Origin: Faeciplasma avium
GTDB taxonomy: Bacteria > Bacillota > Clostridia > Oscillospirales > Ruminococcaceae
Length of the DNA stretch: 23,803 nucleotides
Assembly (NCBI GenBank): GCA_018713505.1
Contig: DVOL01000013.1
Span: forward strand, 1-23,803
Reading direction: 5' to 3'
Part shown: positions 5,976 through 13,066 of the stretch, piece by piece
Layout: each line of letters begins with the position of its first letter
Position numbering within the stretch: the first letter of the stretch is position 1
Notes under the pieces: generated by a model
Databases searched by the model: none
Told to the model about the DNA's origin: nothing
Seen by the model: the letters and a program-made list of their open reading frames with translations, nothing else
Made by a program: the position numbers and the translations under genes

Positions 5976-7964
5976 TCATTTTAAGCGCAGGCTTATCCAG
6001 ACATCCTCGCTGTACGCCCTTGCGCCGCCGTCCCGGCGTATCACCGCCACGCCGTCGAAGAAAAAGGCAAGCTCGCTATCTCCCGGGGACCAGCCCCTTC
6101 TTACCGTCAGGGAGTCCCTGCCGTCCGAGATTTTGACGCAGTCCCTGTAAAAATAAAGCTCAAGACCGAACGCTTCGGCAAAGCCCTCCTGACCTATTGA
6201 TATAACAGGCTCTGAGGCTGCCGGCGAGCAGGACATGTAGACGGTATCGCAGCTGCTTTTAAGCTCTCCCGGGGAGAACTGGCCGTCTGAAACCACCGCC
6301 GCAAGGAGGATGTTGTCTATCCCGAGGCTGTAAAGACGCCTTTGAAGAGCAGCGTCAAGCCCTCCTCCCGACGCCACGGCGACGCAGCTGTTTCCCTGCC
6401 TTAGCACCAGTAAAAACTCTCCGTCATGCCCGATTAAATCAAGCCGCACGGCATTAAAGCCTGCAAGCGTGGATATAAAGGCGGCAAGCACTGTGGCTCC
6501 CGACAGAAAAAGGCTTAATATCACGGCTTTTCTTTTGCTCAGGGTTAGGATGTAGTAAAGCGCCGTGATAAGGGCGGCGGCTACGGTCCCCAGAATAAGC
6601 CCGGGACTGCATGGAAGGTAAAACAGCCTGCAGGAGCCGAGCCACTCGCACAGCCTTATTATCAGCGAGGCTATAAGCCCCGCAAGCTTTATAAGTGGAA
6701 GAAGAAAGGAAGAGCCTCCCATAAGAGAGTAGAGCATGGAAAGAATCAGCATCACCGGGCAAAGCGGAAGTATCACGGCGTTTGCCAAGGGAGCTATCAG
6801 CGACAGCTCGTCAAAGAATACGGCTATGCCGGGAGCCGAGCCTAGTGAAGCAAAAAGTGAGAGGATCAGCGCCTTTTTGACCCTCCCCGAGACCCCAAGC
6901 GCTCTTATTGCAAGGGGAGCCAGATATCCTGCGCCTATGACTCCAGAGGCGGAAAGAAGAAGCGACGGGTCGCAGCAGGAGTAGGGCATAAGAATAAGCA
7001 GGGCTGTGACGCTAAATCCCAGCGAGGAGGTAAGAGTGTACTCCCTTCCCAAAGCCCTGCCGATAAGGTATACAAATATCATAAAAAGCGCTCTCAGGGA
7101 GGATATTCTCAGCCCGGTGAGCGCTATGTAGAGGCTCATTGAGGTCATGGTTATGCACAGCGTCAGCCATTTGCCGGCTCTTAGTATAGACATAAGCCCT
7201 ATCAATGCGCCCGAGAGTATCGAGACATGAAGCCCCGAGACGGCAAGAATATGCCCGACTCCCGAGCGGTTCATGCTTATCCTTAAATCATCGGGGAGGT
7301 ATTCTGTGTCGCCTGTAAGCATGGCGTTAATAAGCCTGCCGCTTTTAAAGGGAAGCTCACGCATAACCGTGTCGGTTATTGCCTGCCTAAGCTCGGATAT
7401 CATAAAATACCCCTTTGAGACTATCCCGCCGGGAAGAAGCCTAGCGTCACTCTCCTTAGACAGCACCGCAAGTATCCCCTTATGGCGGTAGTAGCTGTTG
7501 TCAGCAGCTGCCTTAAGCTCTCCCGATACCGAAATTACGCTCCCGGGAGGCAGACCCTCCTCGGTGTAGAATATGTATTTTCCCACAACTCCCTCCGCCG
7601 AGCCGTATACCGTGACAAGCGAGCGGTCGTCTGTGCTGGAGGAAAGAACCATCCCTTTAAGCGTCACCGTTTTGTGCGAAGCCGAAAGCCCGGCTATTTT
7701 CGACTCGGTGAGGGATATATAAATACTGCCGTAGGACAGCGCCGAAAGCATCGAAAGAAGAATCAAAAGAACGGCCCTAAGACGAAAAGAGCCGCTCCGT
7801 CCCGAAGCCCTTATCATAATGATAATCGAAGTAGCTAAAGCCGCCGTGAGGGCAAAAATCCCCAGTCTTATAGGTACGCTGTTATTGCCTCCTGTCATGT
7901 AGGCTGCTAGGAGTCCTGCTAAAAAGCCGAAGGCTGTAAGCTCGGCACGGTGTCTTTTTGGCAT
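5976..7964 (-). CDS. comEC: ComEC/Rec2-type DNA uptake channel with degenerate C-terminal domain
   Basis: 662 residues. An N-terminal membrane segment pair and a soluble OB-like region (about 95-175) precede the polytopic competence domain (about 205-490), which has the hallmark GVGHILAVSGLHVS at 235-248. The C-terminal part (about 510-662) matches the position of the metallo-beta-lactamase-like domain. The usual DVGQGDS box reads LIGHDGEF, and where HxHxDH is expected there is AAVVSDGQFSPGEL, so the metal-binding His cluster is gone. ComEC passes single-stranded DNA across the membrane during transformation. No comEA, comEB or pilus gene is nearby. AGAGGA lies five bases from the ATG. Confidence 0.9.
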   Translation of the reverse strand: MPKRHRAELTAFGFLAGLLAAYMTGGNNSVPIRLGIFALTAALATSIIIMIRASGRSGSFRLRAVLLILLSMLSALSYGSIYISLTESKIAGLSASHKTVTLKGMVLSSSTDDRSLVTVYGSAEGVVGKYIFYTEEGLPPGSVISVSGELKAAADNSYYRHKGILAVLSKESDARLLPGGIVSKGYFMISELRQAITDTVMRELPFKSGRLINAMLTGDTEYLPDDLRISMNRSGVGHILAVSGLHVSILSGALIGLMSILRAGKWLTLCITMTSMSLYIALTGLRISSLRALFMIFVYLIGRALGREYTLTSSLGFSVTALLILMPYSCCDPSLLLSASGVIGAGYLAPLAIRALGVSGRVKKALILSLFASLGSAPGIAVFFDELSLIAPLANAVILPLCPVMLILSMLYSLMGGSSFLLPLIKLAGLIASLIIRLCEWLGSCRLFYLPCSPGLILGTVAAALITALYYILTLSKRKAVILSLFLSGATVLAAFISTLAGFNAVRLDLIGHDGEFLLVLRQGNSCVAVASGGGLDAALQRRLYSLGIDNILLAAVVSDGQFSPGELKSSCDTVYMSCSPAASEPVISIGQEGFAEAFGLELYFYRDCVKISDGRDSLTVRRGWSPGDSELAFFFDGVAVIRRDGGARAYSEDVWISLRLK

Positions 7965-8010
7965 TTTAGTCCTCTTGATGGGTCGAAGTTTGTCGAGTTA
8001 ATATATTAAA

Positions 8011-8048
8011 ATATTACAAGATTATAAGCGCAGAGTCAACCCGTTCAA
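8011..8048 (-). promoter_or_regulatory. Overlapping promoters for comEC
   Basis: Two overlapping minus-strand candidates: TTGAAC (8043-8048), 16 bases, TATAAT (8021-8026); and TTGACT (8034-8039), 17 bases, TAATAT (8011-8016). Both lie 45-85 bases upstream of the comEC ATG. Confidence 0.55.
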
Positions 8049-8117
8049 GAAATTTTTCAAAAATCCGTCCCTGGACTCGGGCGACAGAGAGCGTTTAAAA
8101 CTGTAACTGTTTAGTAA

Positions 8118-8146
8118 TTGAATTTTGCCCTCAAATCGGTTATATT
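8118..8146 (+). promoter_or_regulatory. Promoter of the pdaA-like gene
   Basis: TTGAAT (8118-8123), 17 bases, TATATT (8141-8146). The ~150-base leader to the gene has a weak AGCCC/GGGCT hairpin (about 8178-8220). The spacing suits a vegetative sigma factor; I did not recognise a sporulation sigma site. The divergent gap 7965-8301 holds this and the comEC promoters and nothing else I can support. Confidence 0.55.
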
Positions 8147-8301
8147 ATTTATAGAGGCGACATGATTCGACATCTTAAAGCCCGATGAAGAAAATACCTC
8201 TTATATTTCATCCTGGGCTGCACAGATTATTTTTGCACGGAATGTGCCCGGGCGTATAAAAACCGTCATATGCCCGGAGTCGGCAAGCAGGGGAATTGAT
8301 T

Positions 8302-9315
8302 ATGAGATTAAAAGCATTAGCGGCAGCTACAGCTCTTGTCCTGGCGGCAGGCTGTCTTATGGGCTGCACTAAAATCGAAAGCGGATATTATGAGTATGGC
8401 TCGGGAATAGGCGTCGTCACCGGGGATATCCCAGAGGGAATACCCTCCCAGCCCAGCAGCACACTGCCGGTTGAGGATATCCCGAATGTAATTTTGGACA
8501 GCGGCGACCAGTCCGTCTTGGAGGATATCCCGCTGGCTACCGAGGGCGGCGAGCCTGCGGCTGAGGCCGGCACGACGCTCGACCTCAGCACGCTGATAGA
8601 GCCTCTTGCGCTGGGAGGTCCGTGGGACCACAGCACCCTCAGCACCGAGGGGGACGGCTACGGTCAGGGAACCCACTTTGACGAGCTTAACCGTCCGAGA
8701 GGGGCTATAAGGTTCAACGAGGAATACTCCAAGTACAACGCCAAGGCGATAGATATCACCGAGGCAAAGGTCATAACCCTCACCTTTGACCAGGGCTATG
8801 AAAACGGCTACACAGCCAAGATTCTTGACACCCTAAAGGAAAAGGGAGTAAAGGCGACCTTCTTTTTAGTCATGGACTACGCCGAAAGGCAGCCGGAGCT
8901 GGTCAAGAGGATGATAGACGAGGGTCACACCGTCGGAAACCACTCCTGGCACCACTACTCTATGCCGGAGCTGTCCGAGGAGGACGCCAGAAGCGAGATA
9001 ATGGAGCTTCATGACTATATGCTTGAGAACTACGGCGTCCTTATGAACAAGTTTCGTCCTCCAAAGGGAGAGTATTCCGAGCTTAGCCTGGCTGTGACAG
9101 GGGAGCTTGGCTATACCACCGTGCTCTGGAGCTTTGCCTATGCCGATTGGGACACCGACAATCAGCCCGACCCCGAGGCGTCCCTGCAGAAGCTCATAGA
9201 CAGAGCGCATCCCGGCGCAATATACCTTTTGCACTCGGTCTCCGAGACAAACGCCGAGATACTGGGGGCTTTTATAGATGAAATGCTCGCCCAGGGCTAT
9301 AGCTTTATAGCCTGA
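8302..9315 (+). CDS. pdaA: PdaA-like polysaccharide deacetylase, predicted lipoprotein
   Basis: 337 residues. The signal peptide ends in a lipobox, LMGC, with Cys22 as the likely lipidation site. A low-complexity Asp/Glu/Pro/Ser-rich linker (about 30-140) follows. The NodB-type deacetylase domain (about 150-337) has TFDQGYENG (161-169), the HSWHH metal motif (214-218), RPPKGEYS (252-259), WSFAYADWD (276-284) and LLHSVS (309-314). These match PdaA, the enzyme that deacetylates muramic acid on the way to muramic-delta-lactam in spore cortex. The second Asp of the usual TFDDG is Gln164; PdaA enzymes often vary there. The linker and lipid anchor differ from B. subtilis PdaA. GGGGAA supports the ATG at 8302 over a TTG at 8296. 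Specific assignment to PdaA is by family motifs. Confidence 0.85.
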   Translation: MRLKALAAATALVLAAGCLMGCTKIESGYYEYGSGIGVVTGDIPEGIPSQPSSTLPVEDIPNVILDSGDQSVLEDIPLATEGGEPAAEAGTTLDLSTLIEPLALGGPWDHSTLSTEGDGYGQGTHFDELNRPRGAIRFNEEYSKYNAKAIDITEAKVITLTFDQGYENGYTAKILDTLKEKGVKATFFLVMDYAERQPELVKRMIDEGHTVGNHSWHHYSMPELSEEDARSEIMELHDYMLENYGVLMNKFRPPKGEYSELSLAVTGELGYTTVLWSFAYADWDTDNQPDPEASLQKLIDRAHPGAIYLLHSVSETNAEILGAFIDEMLAQGYSFIA

Positions 9316-9330
9316 TTCTAAAAAGCATCG

Positions 9331-9365
9331 ATGCCGTCTGCAGCTCCTGCGGGCGGCATTCTTTC
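9331..9365 (+). terminator. Terminator of the pdaA-like gene
   Basis: ATGCCGTCTGCAG and CTGCGGGCGGCAT form a 13-bp stem with two T-G pairs around a CTC loop, followed by TCTTT. It starts 16 bases after the stop codon. Confidence 0.7.
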
Positions 9366-9425
9366 GGCGTTCTTACCATGCAGACGGAGCCGCCCTCCTC
9401 AAATCTGTGCAAAAACCGGCAAATC

Positions 9426-9606
9426 CGCCTCCCCTACGCAAAGCGAGCCGTCACGGCGTCAGCCGTGACGAAATGATTGCCGGGCAGATAGAAAAAAGCC
9501 TCCTGCAACCCCCTCGGGGAGGCGACTAGGATAAGGCTTATGCGAAGCTCTAACCGGCAATCACTCGGTCAGCATCGCTGACAGCTCGCTTTGCGTAGGG
9601 GAGGCG
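9426..9606. repeat. Inverted-repeat element B (MITE-like, 181 bp)
   Basis: The 23-bp outer arms 9426-9448 and 9584-9606 are perfect reverse complements. Inside them are a hairpin at 9449-9470 (9-bp stem, loop GTCA) and one at 9568-9582 (6-bp stem, loop ATC), then 10-bp arms at 9474-9483 and 9554-9563. In the orientation of the right arm, each half runs CAATCA, a variable hairpin, then GCTCGCTTTGCGTAGGGG. The ~70-bp core has its own imperfect GC-rich hairpin (about 9498-9521). No ORF and no clear target duplication. The remainder of the gap (9607-9754) shows no gene; a short AAGAGC/GCTCTT hairpin next to the AraC stop may help terminate that gene. Confidence 0.75.
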
Positions 9607-9754
9607 TCCTCTTTATCAAGCTGCCAAGAAAGAACGCCGCCCGCCGTCAGGCAATGCCGCCATCCTTTCGCATACTTTAAGTCACGATAGGAGGACATCA
9701 CCGTCAGACATCTGTACTGCGAGGGGCTGTTGATAAGAGCGCCTGTCGCAGCTC

Positions 9755-10609
9755 TTACAAGCCCTTTTTGAGCCTTCCCTTATACCCGGAGGGCGTGATC
9801 CCGTAATACGCCTTAAACGCCGAGGAAAAGTGAGAGCTTGAGGAATAGCCCAGCCTTTGTGCGGCGTCCTCGATGCTCATGTCCTCCCTTAAAAGAGTGA
9901 CGGCGGCGTTCATCCTTGCCTCCTCCTTTTTGCGGCGGAAGCTCTTGGAGTAGTGACGCATCAAAAGCCTCTCGGTCTGACGCTTGCTAAGCCCCAGACG
10001 CCCCGCCAGCGACTCCAGCGTGAGGCTGCTGTAGTCGTATAAAAACGCCTCCTCTATCGCAAGGTAGTTAGGCTCTGCGCCGATTCCGCCGTCTTGCTCG
10101 GGACGGTCGGTTCCCTTGCTCCTTTGATACAGCCTTACCATGCTGACGACAAGCTGGGTCATTATGGCAATGATTATCTGCTCCCTTCCGGGGAGACTGC
10201 TTCTAAGCTCGGAAAAAAGCGAGAGCATCAGCTTGTGGACGCTGCCGTCGTCGTACCCGAACCAGAAAGCCGTCCTTATGAACCGGGAGGCGATGTCTCC
10301 CGGCGGCTCCTTAGAGCCTCCCGACGCTTTAAGATAGACGCAGTATTCGGTAAACTGGCTTGAGGGGGAGGCAAGCTGCTCATGCTCGACTCCCGGTCCT
10401 GTCATAAACAGGCAGCCGGGACGGATTTGGTACTCCCTGCCCTCGCATACAAGGACCCCGCTCCCCGACGGCACATAGTGAAGCTCGAAGCTGTTTTTGC
10501 TGTGCGAGTGCTTCGGCATCGGGGAAAGGTGCTTCTCAAGAGAGATATTCTGCACCGTAAACCGTGAATCGTCTATTTTAAAGCTTATTCCAAGCTCCCG
10601 GTATTTCAT
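9755..10609 (-). CDS. AraC-family transcriptional regulator of the sugar operon
   Basis: 284 residues. The N-terminal cupin-type sensor domain (about 1-130) includes PKHSHSKNSFELHYV and a GCLFMTGPGVEHE strand typical of sugar-binding AraC proteins. The C-terminal double helix-turn-helix (about 185-284) has LTLESLAGRLGLSKRQTERL and the second motif IEDAAQRLGYSSSSHFSSAF, ending YGITPSGYKG. It is divergent from the sugar catabolic operon starting at 10801 and is its likely regulator; the two 17-bp direct repeats at 10742-10775 are candidate binding sites. The start at 10609 is chosen because GGGAGG lies nine bases upstream; a longer frame opens at 10675 without a good site. Confidence 0.9.
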   Translation of the reverse strand: MKYRELGISFKIDDSRFTVQNISLEKHLSPMPKHSHSKNSFELHYVPSGSGVLVCEGREYQIRPGCLFMTGPGVEHEQLASPSSQFTEYCVYLKASGGSKEPPGDIASRFIRTAFWFGYDDGSVHKLMLSLFSELRSSLPGREQIIIAIMTQLVVSMVRLYQRSKGTDRPEQDGGIGAEPNYLAIEEAFLYDYSSLTLESLAGRLGLSKRQTERLLMRHYSKSFRRKKEEARMNAAVTLLREDMSIEDAAQRLGYSSSSHFSSAFKAYYGITPSGYKGRLKKGL

Positions 10610-10729
10610 AGTCCTTAACCTCCCGCCTATAAGCTCAATTTTAGCTCCATGGCGGCAGGGTGTCAAGCCGCTCAAGGAAAAAATATCGAAAATGCGACAT
10701 CACAATCAAAAATATGTCAGGTATAGGGC

Positions 10730-10775
10730 TTGAATAGCTCGGTATATTGTTATACAATGTATATTGTTATACAAT
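10730..10775 (+). promoter_or_regulatory. Tandem promoters and operator-like direct repeats of the sugar operon
   Basis: The 17-bp unit GTATATTGTTATACAAT occurs twice without a gap (10742-10758 and 10759-10775). Each unit holds ATTGT-TAT-ACAAT, a 5-bp palindrome with three-base centre. Two promoters fit: TTGAAT (10730-10735), 17 bases, TACAAT (10753-10758); and TTGTTA (10747-10752), 17 bases, TACAAT (10770-10775). The repeats overlap both -10 boxes, so a bound regulator would strongly affect initiation. AraC-family proteins often bind direct repeats. Confidence 0.65.
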
Positions 10776-10800
10776 TAGGGAAAAGGCAGGAGGTAACGCT

Positions 10801-12000
10801 ATGATTGTCAAGGGTACATATTTTCAGAACGACCCCGACAGACCGATAGTCTACGGCGATGTCGAGATTTCAGACATAAAAAGGCAGAGGCTGCGTGGCG
10901 AGCCCGAAAAGGAGGGAGTTCTCTGCGAGCCTGTCCTGGTGGGCTTCTGCGGGACGGATTACGAGCTTATGCACATGGGCGAGCGTTTAGAGCTGGGACC
11001 TAAGTTCCCTCAGGGGAAGGCCAGGCTTATAAACGGTCACGAGGGGATAGTCTGGGTGCCGTCCCAGAACCGCTTTGCAATCGTCCTGATAAGGGGAGGG
11101 GACAGCTGCGACCCCACAAGATACACCGAGGACGAGAGCTACTTTGAGTACGGCTGCGACAGGGCGGACGGGCTGTTTGCCGACAAGCAGTATTTCAACC
11201 CGGATATGCTGCTTAAAATTCCCGACGGCTATGTCAGGGACGGCAGGCTGGACCTGGAATTTGCCAAGAAAATGGTATTTCCCGACCCCTACGGCTGTAT
11301 GCTCTTCCAGCTTGAGAGGATGGAGGACCTAGGAAGCGCACATCTTTTCAGGGTGATAATGGCAAGAGAGCGCTGCGGGGAGGAAAGAGCCAGGGAGCTT
11401 GCCAAGGACGAGGTCTTTAAGAGGACGGTAATCTTCGGCCTAGGGACCACCGGGATGTTTATGGGAGACCTTATAAGGAGGCACCATCCCGACGCTAAAA
11501 TACTCTTTGTCGCAAGAAGCCCGGAGGACTCTAAAAAGGTGCGCTTTGCCGTCCAGGAGGCGGACGCCGAATATCTAAGAAGCGATTTTCCCGACGAAAA
11601 GGAGCTTTCAAGGAATATAATAGAGCGTCTTGGAGGCAGGGCGAGCATGTTTATCGGCGTGAGCGGCTCGAATGTAGAGCACAGGGTGGCGTTTTCTCAC
11701 GGGGTGCTGGGCTGCAACGGCGTTTACAACAGCTTCTCGCTTGGGCCCAGGGTGGAGTATGACAGTATGCCGTTCGGCTTTGAAAACCACCTTATATTCG
11801 GCTCGATAAACTTCCGCCAGTGCCACATGGAAAGGGCGATAGAGCTTCTGGCAGGCTCGAGGTACAACGAGATTGTCAGCCTTATCGACAAGGAGGAGTT
11901 CATAAAGGACCCGGTGGACGCCTACAGGAATAAAATATATTCAAAGGCGGCTCCTATGAAAACAGCCGTCATCTGGAACAAAAAATATATCAACGCATAA
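10801..12000 (+). CDS. Glucose 1-dehydrogenase-type MDR sugar dehydrogenase
   Basis: 399 residues. The catalytic domain of a zinc-type medium-chain dehydrogenase: GFCGTDYEL (Cys50) and NGHEG (His80, Glu81) are the catalytic zinc ligands. The GLGTTG nucleotide-binding turn (213-218) opens the Rossmann domain. The lobe that usually holds four structural-zinc Cys instead has only Cys103 and Cys119. YGCDRADGLFADKQYF resembles the matching region of glucose dehydrogenases. Likely role: NAD(P)-dependent oxidation of an aldose at C1 to its lactone, the first oxidative step of the operon. The exact sugar is not shown by sequence. AGGAGGT precedes the ATG at 10801. It is first in an operon of six genes with gaps of 24 bases or less. 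Confidence 0.8.
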   Translation: MIVKGTYFQNDPDRPIVYGDVEISDIKRQRLRGEPEKEGVLCEPVLVGFCGTDYELMHMGERLELGPKFPQGKARLINGHEGIVWVPSQNRFAIVLIRGGDSCDPTRYTEDESYFEYGCDRADGLFADKQYFNPDMLLKIPDGYVRDGRLDLEFAKKMVFPDPYGCMLFQLERMEDLGSAHLFRVIMARERCGEERARELAKDEVFKRTVIFGLGTTGMFMGDLIRRHHPDAKILFVARSPEDSKKVRFAVQEADAEYLRSDFPDEKELSRNIIERLGGRASMFIGVSGSNVEHRVAFSHGVLGCNGVYNSFSLGPRVEYDSMPFGFENHLIFGSINFRQCHMERAIELLAGSRYNEIVSLIDKEEFIKDPVDAYRNKIYSKAAPMKTAVIWNKKYINA

Positions 12001-12024
12001 ATAGCTGAAGCGAGGTAGTTTAAA

Positions 12025-13050
12025 ATGAAAACCGTACTCATAAACAAGCCCTACGAAATCGCCGTGACCGACACGGCTATGCCCTCCCCGTCAGAGGGCG
12101 AGGCGCTTTTAAAGGTCATGTACTGCGGCATATGCGGAGCCGATGTCGCAAGCTATACAGGAAACCAGCCCTTTACCACATATCCAAGGATTCCGGGGCA
12201 TGAGTTTTCCGCAAAGGTTATAAGCATCCCCGAAAACGAGCTTGGAATCAAGCCGGGGGACATAGTGACCGCAAATCCTTACTTTAACTGCGGACACTGC
12301 TACTCCTGCGAGAGGGGACATCTTAACTGCTGCACAGATAATCGCACCATGGGAGTCCAGCGGGACGGCAGCTTCTGCGAGTACATTTCAATGCCGGTGG
12401 AAAGAATCTATCCCGGAAAGGGTCTTGGCGCAAAGCAGCTTGCCCTAGTCGAGCCGTTTACTATAAGCTATCACGCCGTAAACAGGGGAGACATCCGTCC
12501 GAACGACAAGGTGCTTGTAATAGGAGCGGGACCTATCGGGCTTTTTGCCGTCATATCCGCAATCAAAAAGGGAGCTACTGTCTACGCCGCCGACATCTTA
12601 GACGGAAGGCTTAATAAGGCTTTGGAGCTTGGAGCCGCAGGGGTAATAAACTCTTCACGCTCTGATATTGTCAAGGAGACCGAAAGAATAACCGGCGGAA
12701 ACGGCTTTGACTGCTGTATAGAGGCTTGCGGACGGCCGGAGACCTTCCTAAACTGCATCGACTGCGCCGCCTTTGCCGGAAAGGTCATCCTAATAGGAAA
12801 CGGAAAGAAGGAGACCACCTTCCTACACTCTATCCTTTTGAAAAAGGAGCTTAGCGTCTTTGGCTCCAGAAACTCGCTGAAGGCTGATTTTACCGAAGTA
12901 ATAGACATAATAGCCTCCGGCAGCGTGGATGTCCTGGAGCTTGTGAGCGGGATATATCCAATCGAGAGGGCGGACGAGGCTTTCAAGGCGCTGGCGTCCA
13001 ACACAGGAGAGCTTTGCAAGCTGCTTGTCAACATAGGCGACAGGGACTGA
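12025..13050 (+). CDS. Zinc-type MDR dehydrogenase, candidate L-galactonate-5-dehydrogenase (LgoD-like)
   Basis: 341 residues, the same size as LgoD (YjjN). Catalytic zinc: Cys37 (CGICGAD), His59-Glu60 (PGHEF) and Glu143 (LVEP). Structural zinc: Cys89, Cys92, Cys95 and Cys103. Rossmann turn GAGPIG (167-172). The family includes sorbitol, threonine and L-galactonate dehydrogenases. Next to a UxaB-type reductase and UxaA-type dehydratase, oxidation of an aldonate at C5 (L-galactonate to D-tagaturonate) is the most coherent role. That is inference; sorbitol- or idonate-type activity cannot be excluded. A GAGG site precedes the ATG. Confidence 0.8.
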   Translation: MKTVLINKPYEIAVTDTAMPSPSEGEALLKVMYCGICGADVASYTGNQPFTTYPRIPGHEFSAKVISIPENELGIKPGDIVTANPYFNCGHCYSCERGHLNCCTDNRTMGVQRDGSFCEYISMPVERIYPGKGLGAKQLALVEPFTISYHAVNRGDIRPNDKVLVIGAGPIGLFAVISAIKKGATVYAADILDGRLNKALELGAAGVINSSRSDIVKETERITGGNGFDCCIEACGRPETFLNCIDCAAFAGKVILIGNGKKETTFLHSILLKKELSVFGSRNSLKADFTEVIDIIASGSVDVLELVSGIYPIERADEAFKALASNTGELCKLLVNIGDRD

Positions 13051-13066
13051 TGGGAAAGGAGTCAAA

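Noticed and set aside
10742..10775. Start of a CRISPR-like array
   Set aside because: Only two adjacent 17-bp units without spacers; they fit operator/promoter duplication better.
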